From the NCBI GenBank assembly GCA_947685225.1, contig CANTUV010000002.1, positions 4,402,001 through 4,466,000 on the forward strand: a DNA stretch of 64,000 bases. Reading direction: 5' to 3'. The notes beneath the pieces were generated by a model. The model was not told the DNA's origin, searched no databases, and saw only the letters and a list, made by a program, of their open reading frames with translations. This DNA is from Garcia nutans. Taxonomy: Eukaryota; Streptophyta; Magnoliopsida; Malpighiales; Euphorbiaceae. This document shows positions 9,220-20,700 of this stretch, piece after piece. Each line of letters begins with the position of its first letter. The first letter of the stretch is position 1. The position numbers and the translations under genes were made by a program.

Positions 9220-11561
9220 TGTAACACCCCTATACCCCGTATACGCACACTACATACTACCACAATCGTAATATACGTATACTGAATATAGGAATGCCAC
9301 AGTTTACTAAACAAACAAATCATTCCTTTTAACAATAATATGAGCAAACTTAAAACATTTAAGTTATATTATAAAACACAATAGATAAACGTTTATTTAT
9401 TAAGCAGCAGAAAATGTAGCGGTATTTACATATATATATATATATATATCAAAGTTAATGTTTACAAAACATAAAATTTATACATGTTTAGCAGTTCGTC
9501 TCTGATCTTTAAGCCTACAATCAACACTTCAGAGTCTAGACTCGACTCGGTCTAGATGAACTCTTCGGTTCTACCCTGTCACCTGCGCGATGAACCACAA
9601 TCGCGCTAAGCCAACGGTTTAGTGGTACAAACCACAATAACAATATGCTTCAATGCAATGCTAATGCCACACATTTCAACAATAAAGACAATATTCATAA
9701 ATGATATATTTATATTTTTCATAACACTACATTTCATTATCTTATTCAATTGTTTCACCATTTATGATTTACATTGAAACAAAGACAAGCATGGGCCCAA
9801 AAGACACTAATATGCCATTCAACTTTCAGAGTTAATGTTTTGGTTCAATTCTCACATTTATCATTATTCCAACTAGGCTTCAAGGATTAGGCTCAACCAA
9901 GCTTCAAGGGGAGCAAAGCATGCTAAGTATCAACCCAACTTGGCTTTAAGAACCAAACCCAACCTAGCTTCAAGGGTTGTAACATCTCAACTAGGCTTCA
10001 AGGATTAGATCCAACCATGATTCAAGGGGAGTTAAGCATGCTAAACTTCAACCCAACCTGGCTTCAAGGATCAAGCCCAACCTAGCTTCAAGAGATTGTT
10101 ACTATTAGGCATGCCACCAACAACAAAACTCTGAAAATGGAATAACATATTAGACACACAATTCATTCATTATTTCATTATCAATTTCATTCTCATTTTC
10201 TCATCATCTTCTAGGCAAACATGCCCCACTTATTTCATTTGAATCATTATAGCCAACCACAATGGCTTCACATCTTATCATATCTCAATTCACATTAAAG
10301 AAATTCATCATTAAAGTATACATAACCAATTGCATTGAACATACATTTTAAATGATCACCATATCTTTCATATTATACAAATCATAACATTAATCAAATG
10401 TATTAACAATGTAATAAATTACTTAACACATTTACAACCAAATGTGTTAAGTCTCAAAATAATGTAAATGTATGCAACCATGTAAGTTTGTACTTACCTC
10501 AAGAACAACTAACACCAATCTATACACTTCCTCTTCCAAGAATTCTTCACTACTTGGATTAGGGAAGCTAAACCTCTTCACAACCTAATTCAAAAGGAAT
10601 AATACACACTTATTTAAAAATACACATGAATTCCAATATAATTATTCAACTATTAGTCTCATACTAAGCCCGTAGATCATAAATTACAAACCAAAACCAC
10701 TATCTAGGTCCCCACGGTCATGGCCTCACCACCCCCACGGTCGTGGGATAGCAAACGAATCTGCCCACTTTGCTTAAAACCCCCACGATTGTGGCATCCA
10801 TTATGCTTCTGTTTCGGATCACACTCATGTATTCTATGCTTTTAACTTTATTGAACACAACATCTTGAAGATCTACAATAATAATTGATAAAACTCAATA
10901 TTTACATCAATCACCAATTCACAACCATAACATAAACACAACTCTTACTCTTCCAACACCAACCTAACTCCTTATCTTCAATTCAACTCCAACACTCTCA
11001 AACACACCACAATCAAACATACTCATACTATTAATAATCAACCATCAAACTCAAATACAACTTAAAATAAAACAAGGGAATCAAGTGGAAACTTACCAAA
11101 AATGATGAAACTTCTTAGATTTCCAACTTGATCACTTGAAACATCCTTTAATTTTGATCTTGGAAAATCAAAAACTTTCTTTCTCTCTTGCTTTGGAAGG
11201 AGCCGGCCAAGAAGGAAAAGAAAAGAAGAAAAAGAAGATGAACAAGAGACAAAGTCAAACACTTCACCTCTTTAAACCTCCACCAAGGAATTTAATATTA
11301 AAATAATTTAAAATATTCTCTTCCACTCATTAATTAAATTTCCTTTTAATTAATTTAATTAATTTAATTTAAAATCATTAATTAATTAATCTTCTTTTGA
11401 CTTTCATACTTTGACTTGTATATGTTGTATATATCACCATATATATGTAACATATACACTCTTCCCTTACCTCCTTTTTCTTTCCAATTAAACATATACA
11501 TTTAATCCAAGTACAACAATAAATATTCCAAAACTTTTAGGGTATACTTTGGGATATTACA
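9220..11561 (-). mobile_element. Solo Tekay-like LTR (2.3 kb) with 5 bp target duplication
   Basis: On the plus strand it starts TGTAACACCCCTATACCCC and ends GGGATATTACA, the reverse complement of a Tekay LTR. CCCTT at 9215-9219 is repeated at 11562-11566 as the target duplication, so this is a complete insertion reduced to one LTR by recombination. It contains the inverted-repeat cassette (arms 9803-9837 and 10126-10157), CTTGAAGC repeats, a CCCACGGTCGTGGG palindromic block at 10690-10800, a GTAAG donor-like site near 11092 and GGCCGGC near 11200. It interrupts PMD1. Confidence 0.92.
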
Positions 11562-12020
11562 CCCTTGGTCTTTAGTTATACTATCAGCAGAGTGATGGGT
11601 TGAGCGACGGATACTTTGGCTGGCCCAGGCTCTTCTAAATGGTTTCTAGGGGAGAAAGTCTTTGAGTGGTATCTGCTCCTAGAGAGACAATCCGTTCCTT
11701 TTGACATCACCCAAACCATCTTCATTTATAGGTCAATTCGGGAGTGAGAATGGGTTTGATGGAGGGATGGCAAGGACTATCGCCAGTTCATTTTACAGTA
11801 CAGATCTCCTTCCTTTTACTTGGAGTTTGTGAGGCAGAATTTACTTCCCTCTAGGCTGGCTGCTTCATCTTCAATTCCTACTAACCTTCCTACTTCCCAG
11901 TCTAACTCTATAACTAAGCTGACACAGGTTGCAGAGAGATCTCAGGTGACTCTCCCTTCTCTTTTTTCTCTTCACTTCTTCTTTCTTTCTCTCACTCTCC
12001 CTCTCTTTTATTATTATTAC

Positions 12021-12075
<55 letters not shown>

Positions 12076-12955
12076 TCATTTGCCTTCTTTTCTTTAAAAC
12101 TTTTCAGAGAAGAAGGAAGTTTATTGAGCCTTCCACTCATAGAGATACTTGATCTCGATATTCCCCTACCCTTTCTAAGTATTGTTTAGGATCAACTCCA
12201 ACTACTTTTTTACTGCGAATACCATGGTACCCTCCTCAGTCTATATTCTTTCTTTGTAGGGCTAGTGAAGTGCACACTTTAGAGAGACTGATCCCCATGA
12301 CAAGAACCTTGCCAAGGAATCCTCTTGATACGACCCACTAGAGTTTTCTCTTTATAATTTCCTTTATTGGCAGAACAAATAGTAATTTTATGTTTATTTC
12401 CTTACAGGTTCCTTCGAGAGCGTATGAGGAGCTTTATTCCTTTTATTCTGCTGCTATAGCTCGCCTCACTGCTCTTTCCAATGACATATTGGTAGATACC
12501 TGTAAGAGCAAAAATCTCTTTAATTTGTGTGAAATGATTTATTTTATACTAACCTATGTACTTCTTGGACCTTTCAGGGCCAAACTGTTATTAGAGATGT
12601 ACATATCACCACACTTACAGTAAGTACACACTCTCTCTTCTTTTTTTTCTCTTCTCTTCTCTCTTTTTTTAATATATATATTTTTTATTTGTGAACATTT
12701 TGAGTTTTGGATCTATAGATGGAGCTGGAGGTAGAGAGGGTGACTAGCAAGCATCTCCAAGATGAGCTCGACAGTGCCAACAATAGGAATGATCAACTCG
12801 AGGATGATATTATTTCATTGAAGGCAGAGCAACAGACCTTACAGCAATGTCTTGATGGTTCTACAGGTGCTTCTTCCTTTGGTTGAGGCAACCTTATTGA
12901 TCTAGTTGCTGAGAGTTCAGATCAGGAGGGGGATTCCAAGGAGAGCAGTACATAA
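11562..12955 (+). pseudogene. PMD pseudogene 1, 3' part with coiled-coil tail
   Basis: After the solo LTR the PMD frame resumes: SSKWFLGEKVFEWYLLLERQSVPFDI corresponds to FSGQFLGYRVYDWFLGPEQ in PMD2, followed by FYLEFVRQNLLPSR. Stops interrupt it near 11750. Exon-like blocks bounded by plausible splice sites follow: CAG at about 12409 before VPSRAYEEL, then GT near 12502, AG near 12578, and ATAG at 12718 before a block starting MELEVERVTSKHLQDELD. The last block looks like a coiled coil (about 12720-12880), with an acidic Ser-rich end. A TTA microsatellite sits in one intron. Function is unknown; it is a decayed copy. Confidence 0.6.
12008..12076 (+). repeat. (TTA)n microsatellite
   Basis: About 22 TTA units lie within a pyrimidine-rich intron-like part of PMD1. 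The long Tyr or Ile runs read across it are artefacts. Confidence 0.95.
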
Positions 12956-12975
12956 GATGCCTCCGACTCTTAGAG

Positions 12976-14084
12976 TTCTTTTGTTATTTTTTCATTTTTC
13001 TCGTTTGTTAGATTTGCATATACTATTTCTTGATTGTAATTTCTCCTTTTGAACCCTTATATCTTCTTTTGTTCCTAGTTTATGATCATATGATTCTTCT
13101 ATTATGTGATGTGCCTCAGACCTGTCCAAATCCCTGGAAAATAAATGCACGTAAGTGCCATATAAATAATAACAATAAAGAAAAGTGAGAAAGGAAAGAG
13201 TCTTCCCCAAAATGAATTCTACATATAATTATCAAGTTTGACAATCAAAATATCGAATTTGATAATTTTTCCAGACTCGATGAATAGTTTAAAACCAAGA
13301 CAAAGATCAAACACAAGGGATTTTCTTCAATCCGACAATTTCATTTTGAACAACTATGTAGCAGCATTGGGGGTCATTCTTGGCCGTCTTCTTCAATCAG
13401 ATACTACTACATGTCTTTGACTTATGGATTACTTCCATATTATTTCCTTATTTTCTTGTCTAAGTAACTCTCACCGTACTGTGTATGGATTAACAAAGAA
13501 AGATGGATGAGGAACTCCTAGGCCTCCCTTACTCGGGTCGACATGAGCAGTTCCATTGCATTTGGTCTTCTATAATGCTCTCTTCAAAGGAAAACCCTCC
13601 TCTTCTTCCTCTAAATGGTCATCAGTGCAAAGCTAGGCGCTCTCAAGTAACTCCTAATCATTTTTGTCGATTTGTATGTAACTTTCACCACTATTTCACT
13701 TAGTATTTGCTTGATTTTCCTTGTAATATTGATCTGACATGGTTAAAAGCTTCTGGTTTACTATAATTATCACATTCGATAATTATAGTATTGATCTCGG
13801 TATTATCATTACAACATTTATTGGCCCGCATCATTGTCGAGTTCATCAATATTTCTGTCATATCTGAGTATAATTTATTGTCATACTCAATAATTTACCT
13901 CCCTAAAACATGGGAAAATGCATAAATTAGTATAGCACTTGTATTTCATTTCATATAGTTACCGCATTTAGAATTCAATTTTTTAACAATTCAATGTAAG
14001 CTTAGTTTAGGTTGCTGATGGATTGCACTTGTTTTGCTCCTAGTTCTAATCTCTTCCTAACTCGGTAAAGAACTTCTATTCCTT
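12976..14084 (+). other. Region without recognisable gene; perfect hairpin at 13759-13790
   Basis: No coding similarity is seen over about 1.1 kb. The one clear structure is a 13 bp perfect inverted repeat (TACTATAATTATC, loop ACATTC, GATAATTATAGTA). The segment lies between PMD1 and family G copy 1, where PMD2 has the DUF7745-like pseudogene, but I see no similarity between the two spacers. Confidence 0.6.
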
Positions 14085-14630
14085 AGTGTGAGCGGGGATT
14101 TTTGCCCCCACTCCCACATAAAATGGTTATTGCAACTTCGGCATTGTTAGGCTCAGGGCCTTAGAGAACACGAGCCTAAACTCGGAGAAAATGGAGTCAC
14201 CACCAAATGGGCTGAAAAAAAAAGAAAGGGGTGGATGACTCGATTTCTAAGGAATTTCCAACCTCCTATTGGATTTGAAAAGTTAGGTACGCGTGGGGAC
14301 TGTGAGAAATGGCCTAGCACCCCCACAGTGCTCGGTTCATTGGAACCGGCCTCCTTTTCAGTTCTTAACATTATAAATTTCTTAAATATAATGATATTAT
14401 CCATACTACATGCAATCATAAGAATACACAAATACTTTATTAAAAATCATAGCAATGTTAAAACAAAACAAATAAATGGACACCCATCCGAGGATGGAAA
14501 CATGTCCTTACATCGTCCAATGTCTAAAACTAAATAGGGCACCCACCAAAAAGGTGGAAACGTGTCCTTTACATTAATCCCAAAATATGAAAATAATTTA
14601 AATTTCATGAAGCTTAACTAATGAGGTACC
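14085..14630 (-). repeat. Family G LTR-like repeat, copy 1 (truncated)
   Basis: It starts TGTGAGCGGGGATTTTTGCC and carries the family signature GAGAAAATGGAGTCACCACC, AGGAATTTCCAACC and GGAACCGGCCTCCTTTTCAG. It ends at GAGGTACC, where copy 2 begins. Copies 2 and 3 continue past this point for several kb. Strand is assigned from minus-strand TATA boxes in copies 2 and 3. The family may be a Tat-like LTR, but no PBS or pol supports this. Confidence 0.75.
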
Positions 14631-14857
14631 TGTGAGCAGGGATTTTTGCTCCCACTCCCGGTGGAATGGTTCTTACGACTTCGGCACTGTTAGACTCTGC
14701 GCCTTGGAGAACACAGGCCTAAGCCCAGAGAAAATGGAGTCACCATCCAGATGGGCTGGGAAAAAGAAAGAGGTAGATGACTCAATTCCAAAGGAATCCC
14801 CAACCCCCTAATGGGTTTATAAAGTTGGATACACGTGGGGAAGGTGAGAAATGGCCC
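14631..14857 (-). repeat. Family G copy 2, left piece
   Basis: TGTGAGCAGGGATTTTTGCT opens the copy, followed by the same signature blocks as copy 1. It is cut after GAGAAATGGCCC by E3 and resumes at 25330; with E3 and one GGCCC removed, the text reads GAGAAATGGCCCAGCACCCC as in copy 3. Confidence 0.9.
14853..14857. other. Target site duplication of E3 (GGCCC), left
   Basis: GGCCC here is repeated at 25330-25334, directly outside the two LTR ends. Five bases is the usual length for Ty3/gypsy integrase. Confidence 0.95.
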
Positions 14858-17663
14858 TGTAACACCCCTTCCCAACCTACATATGTAAGCTGAGTAGTGG
14901 CGCCACACTAACCTAATGTGGCTACCAATTTTACTTAGTCAAATTTTAGTTTCGATTTTTTTACAAAAATTTGCCATAGTTTCGCCTAAAAATTGAGTCC
15001 CAAGTGTCGACAAAACCGGTTTTTTTCTTATTTTAAAAACATTTTACACAAACCAATGCAAACAAAATCATTCTCAGTACACTCCCAATAAATCCCCCTT
15101 ATAACCTCAACTACAACCTGCAAAAAGGATTTACACTTCTAGTACAACATAAAATAAAGGTTTTGTGACAACCCCCATATTTAAATATTACACAGCGGAA
15201 GTTATAAAATATTTACATATTTACAAATTCATATACATCAAAACTCAAGTTTTACAACACATAAAATTTATACATGATTGGCAAGTCTGCTCTGATCTTT
15301 AAGCTCCCAAAATGGATTCTTCAAGGTCTACTCTCACTAGGTCTTGATGAACTCTCGGGTTCAACTCTATCCATTCTACTACCTGCGCGATTAAACACTA
15401 TCGCGCTAAGCCAACGGCTTAGTAAGATAAAACATGCTAACAGTATGCTTTAATGAAATGCAATGCCACATATGTTATTGATAAGATCAACATCATAAAT
15501 ATAAAGTTAACCACACAATTATGCATTTAACAAATCATAGTCATATGAGCATACCACATTTCAACATCATTTCACATTCAACATTAATCAATCATACTCC
15601 ATAACCAACATCTCATTTCATTAAACTCATAACATTATTTAGGACATTCATATAACCTTGACACCTATGGGCCCAACAAGTATTTAATACGATATTCAGA
15701 GTTCAGAGTTACTGCTTTGGTTCATAGTCACAATAATCACGCCCGTAGGCAATGTATATACATGTATCTCTATCCATGGATAGTGTAACAGACCCAGTCT
15801 CTTGGATCATCAACTCAACACATATGAGGAGATCCTCAACCTGGCAAGACTGTTACAAATCATATATCTCATAGTGTAACAGACCCAGTCTCTTGGACCA
15901 TCAACTCAACACCTATGAGGAGGTCCTCAACCCGGCAAGACTGTTACCTTTCATCATTTCTTAGGCATGCCACCCAAATCCAGAACTCTGAAACTGAATA
16001 ACATATTAAACAAACAATTCATTTCCATTCTCAATTCTCATCACATTTAGGCAAACATGCCTTCTTTCTTTCAATTACATCATCTTAGCCAATAACAATG
16101 GCTTCACATTTCATTTCACAATATAACATCTCATTATTCAAGTATATATATATATATATCTCATCCATGATCACATTATATTTCACATAGCATCATTCAT
16201 AAATATCAACATTTCATTCCACATTACTCATGAAACACATTACCATTCACAATGCACAACATAACATTGTTCAATCTCAACAATGCAATTAGGGCAAAGA
16301 ACAATTGATTATAACATTCATTGATTCCAGTGTATTTAAAGTGTTTAGGGTTAGGTTTAAGGACCAACCTACCTTTGGAGAACCAAAGCAATGCAAGAAG
16401 AACAAAGAATTAAAACCCTAACCATAAATAGTACATTCTGGTTTTTAAACTCCATTTTATCCTTATTTTGAAAAATTGTATAAAATAATCTACTTGACTA
16501 AAAATTTTAAAATTTTTACAGAATTTATTTTTGTATCTTAAAATCATCCCTTTAAAATTTCAGATCAAACTGAACACAAAATCTTGGTCAAATAGTTCAC
16601 CTAACCAGACTGCCCCAATTGCCCTGCATCCTGGCAGCAGTTCTGAACTTTGTGAATTCCATAAATCAAATTCAATCAACGTGATTCCAAATTATTTTTC
16701 TCAAATACTAAACTCACTAAGCAACAACATATCAAAAATTTGATTGGATATGATTTTTCTACATTTTATTAAAAATCCCAAAATATAGCTGTCCCAGTTA
16801 AGGTACTTGCTGGAACAGGTCTAATGAAAATAATCTTTCTAAACTCATAACCATTCCAAAATCGAATCAACATATTTTTCAGTCATTCTAGACTCATAGA
16901 GGCACAACATATCAAAAATTCACTTCAAGAACATTTTTCTAAAATTAATTAAAAATCATACAAGTCACAGCCTTTACTAATCCTAAAACAGAAACAATTT
17001 CACTAAACACCAATCTTACTCTTCCATCACCAACACCAACCCAACTTCTCATCTATCAAGCAAAATCAATACTCACAATCATACCATAAGCAACGTAATC
17101 ATACCACTTCAAAAGAATTGAAGAAATTAGAGAAAAGATCTTACCTTAGTTAAAAACTTCTTAAATCAACACTTGAACACTTAATCTTTCTTCAATTTAA
17201 GCTTGAAATCATCAAAACCATCACTTGTCTCTTTCTTTCTCTTTGGCTATGGAGGGCCGGCCATCAACAAGAAGAAGAAGAAGAAATGATGAAGAAAACA
17301 CAAGTCAAACCTTCTTTAAATATCCACCATGTGATTTTATCCAAGCAATTACCAAAGTGCCCTTATTCACATAATTATCTTTTTGTCTTATATGTGCCCA
17401 ATTAAGTAATTTACCAATCTCAAATAAATATCTTCTCTTGCATTGACCAAGCCTTTTGACCACTTTATATGTCATATATATTAACATATACACAACATAT
17501 AAATTTGTCTCTAAACCCTATTTCTTCCCAAAATACATATACATATACTTTCTCTTCTCAATTTCTTTTCTCTTACAATTTAACACATATATTCAATCCA
17601 TTATATAACATTAACAACAACAACAATATGCAAAACTTATAGGGCATAAATGAGGATATTACA
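14858..17663 (-). mobile_element. 3' LTR of E3
   Basis: On the plus strand it runs from TGTAACACCCCTTCCC to GATATTACA, next to the polypurine tract. It contains the variable cassette (15683-16009) with two hairpin units, a TATATA run, a GTAAG site on the minus strand near 17140 and a TATA-like ATATTTAAAG on the minus strand near 17312-17325. It is 6 bases longer than the 5' LTR, partly through a longer TA run near 16145. Confidence 0.96.
15683..16009 (-). repeat. Inverted-repeat cassette with two hairpins, E3 3' LTR
   Basis: The arms at 15683-15714 and 15981-16009 are inverted copies. Inside, two 91-base-spaced units each form GTAACAG ... CAAGACTGTTAC stems. The inner stem is GGATC/GATCC in unit 1 (15804-15808 and 15831-15835) and GGACC/GGTCC in unit 2 (15895-15899 and 15922-15926), a compensatory pair of changes. 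The same cassette is in the 5' LTR at 23355-23681. Confidence 0.8.
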
Positions 17664-17664
17664 A

Positions 17665-17679
17665 TTCTCCCCCTCTAAA
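17665..17679 (-). other. Polypurine tract of E3
   Basis: TTCTCCCCCTCTAAA on the plus strand is TTTAGAGGGGGAGAA on the minus strand, directly before the 3' LTR, as in E1 and E5. Confidence 0.85.
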
Positions 17680-17709
17680 AAGAAATTTCGTCCTCGAAAT
17701 TACCTGATA

Positions 17710-20700
17710 TCAACTCTGAAATAGTTGAGGATATTGCTCTCGCATAGTTTGCTCACTTTCCCAAGTTGCTTCTTCTTTTGCATGATTCTTCCAAAGAATC
17801 TTCACCAATGGCACTTTCTTGTTCCTCAATTCTTTCACATCACCTGCCAAGATAGCAACTGGTTCTTCTTCAAATGTCAAATCTGGGCTCACTTCGATAG
17901 ACTCAAATGGCAACACATGAGATGGATCTGACCTGTACCTCCTCAACATAGAAACATGGAATACATTATGAATACGATCCAACTCAGGTGGCAAAGCAAG
18001 TCGATATGCAACTGGCCCAACTCTTTCTAACACTTCATACGGCCCAATGAAACGAGGACTCAATTTTCCTTTCCGACCGAACCTCAAAATCTTCTTCCAA
18101 GGAGATACTTTCAAAAACACCTTATCTCCAACATCAAACTGAATGTCTCTCCTCTTCAGATCTGCATAAGACTTCTGTCGGTCTGAAGCTGCTTTTAACC
18201 TACCTCGGATCAACTTCACTTTTTCCTCAGTTTCTTGAATCAAATCAGGTCCAATTATTTTACCTTCACCAAGTTCACTCCAACAAAGAGGTGTTCTGCA
18301 CCGTCTACCATACAATGCCTCGAACGGTGCCATACCAATGCTAGATTGGTGACTGTTGTTGTAAGCAAACTCCACAAGAGGTAAGAATCTATCCCAACTT
18401 CCAGTGAAATCGATGACACAGCTTCTCAACATATCCTCAATAATCTGTATCACCCTCTCTGACTGTCCATCCATCTGTGGATGAAAAGCAGTACTGAAGT
18501 GTAGTCGAGAACCCAAAGCACTATGCAAACTCTTCCAAAATCTTGAAGTAAACCGGGGATCTCGATCAAACACTAAAGAAGTTGGAACACCATGCAATTT
18601 CACAATCTCATGGATATACAGCTCAGCCAATCTCTCCAAAGAATAATCCATTCGAACCGGAAGGAAATGAGCTGTTTTAGTCAATCTATCCACAATCACC
18701 CATATAGCATCATGCTTCTTTTGTGTCAATGGCAAACCAGACACAAAATCCATTGTCACTCTTTCCCACTTCCATTCTGGCACTGACAATGGTTGAAGCA
18801 ACCCGGTTGGGACTTGATGCTCTGCTTTAACCTTCTGACAGGTGAGACATTTCGACACAAAATCTGCAATGTCTCTCTTCAAACCAATCCACCAATAATG
18901 CTGTCTCAAATCATGATACATCTTCGTATTACCCGGATGCATAGCAAACATTGACTGATGAGCTTCTTCCAAAATGACCCTTTTCAATTCAGCATCATCG
19001 GGTACACACAATCTGCTCTTGAACCAGAGACTCCCATCGCTCTTCACAATAAAATCTCTAGTCTTCCCATTCTTGCAATCTGAAATAATCTTCTGAATCT
19101 TCATATCAATCAACTGAGCCTCTTTGATCTGATCTAACAAAACTGGTTTCAAAAGCAACTGTGCCAACAATCCACCATCGTCACAAGATACAAAGTTAGC
19201 ACGCAGAGCTCTCAATTCAACAAGCAACGAGAGCGAATAAATTATTAAACCAGCTAAAGACTTCCGACTTAAGGCATCAGCAACAACATTTGCTTTACCT
19301 GGATGATAGTCAATCAAACAGTCGTAGTCTTTAATCAACTCCAACCATCTCCTCTGACGAAGATTGAGTTCTTTCTGGACACCCAAATACTTCAAACTCT
19401 TATGATCAGTGTAGATGAAACATTTCTCCCCAAACAGATAGTGGCGCCAAATCTTCAATGCAAACACAATGGCAGCCAATTCCAAATCATGGGTTGGATA
19501 GTTAAGCTCATGCGGTTTCAACTGTCGAGATGCATAAGCTATAACTTTACCTTCTTGCATCAATACACACCCCAAACCTCTATGTGAAGCATCACTGTAG
19601 ATCACATAAGGTTTACCTTCAACAGGTAAAGTAAGAACAGGCGCTTGAGTTAACAATTCTCTCAACTGCTCAAAACTCGCCTGACACTGATCCGTCCACA
19701 CAAATCTCACTCCCTTACGAAGCAATCTGGTGAGTGGAGTAGCTATCAAAGAAAACCCTTTCACAAACCGCCTGTAATAGCCTGCCAAACCCAGAAAACT
19801 TCTAATCTCAGTCACAGACTTGGGTGGACTCCAATTCAATATAGCTTCAACTTTGCTCGGATCAACTCTAATACCCTCTGCTGAAACTATATGTCTGAGA
19901 AAAGCTACTTGATCCAACCAGAACTCACATTTCGACAATTTGGCAAATAACTGCTTTTCTCTCAAAATCTGCAACACAAACCGCAGATGCATATCATGTT
20001 CCTCTTCATTCCGCGAATACACCAGTATATCATCAATGAAGACCACTACAAACTGATCCAAATAGGGCCTAAACACCCTATTCATCAAATCCATAAAAGC
20101 TGCAGGTGCATTCGTCAGACCAAAAGGCATAACTAGAAATTCATAATGCCCAAACCTGGTCCGAAAAGCAGTCTTAGGAACATCTTCACTTCTTACCCTC
20201 AGCTGATGGTACCCAGATCTCAAATCAATTTTGGAGAACACTGACGCTCCCTTCAACTGATCAAAGAGATCATCGATTCTAGGCAAAGGATATTTATTCT
20301 TAATGGTCACCTTGTTCAATTGCCTATAATCGATACACAACCTCATAGTACCATCTTTCTTGTTCACAAAAAGCACAGGAGCTCCCCAAGGAGAAACACT
20401 GGGGCGAATAAATCCTTTGTCCAACAACTCCTGTAATTGCACTTTCAATTCCCTCAATTCTGCTGGTGCCATTCTATAAGGAGTAATAGAGATAGGAGTG
20501 GTACCAGGCAACAATTCAATACCGAACTCCACCTCTCTCTCAGGAGGTAACCCTGGCAACTCCTCTGGAAACACATCTGGGAACTCTGCAACTGTGGCAA
20601 TGCTATCAATGGGAGAACTTCTTACTCTAGTATCTACCACATGAGCAAGATAGGCTTCACACCCCTTTCTAATCAACCTCCTGGCTGCAACAGCTGAAAC

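Noticed and set aside
11820..12152. Poly-Tyr or poly-Ile proteins at the TTA repeat
   Set aside because: Microsatellite translated in two frames; the underlying sequence is a PMD1 intron.
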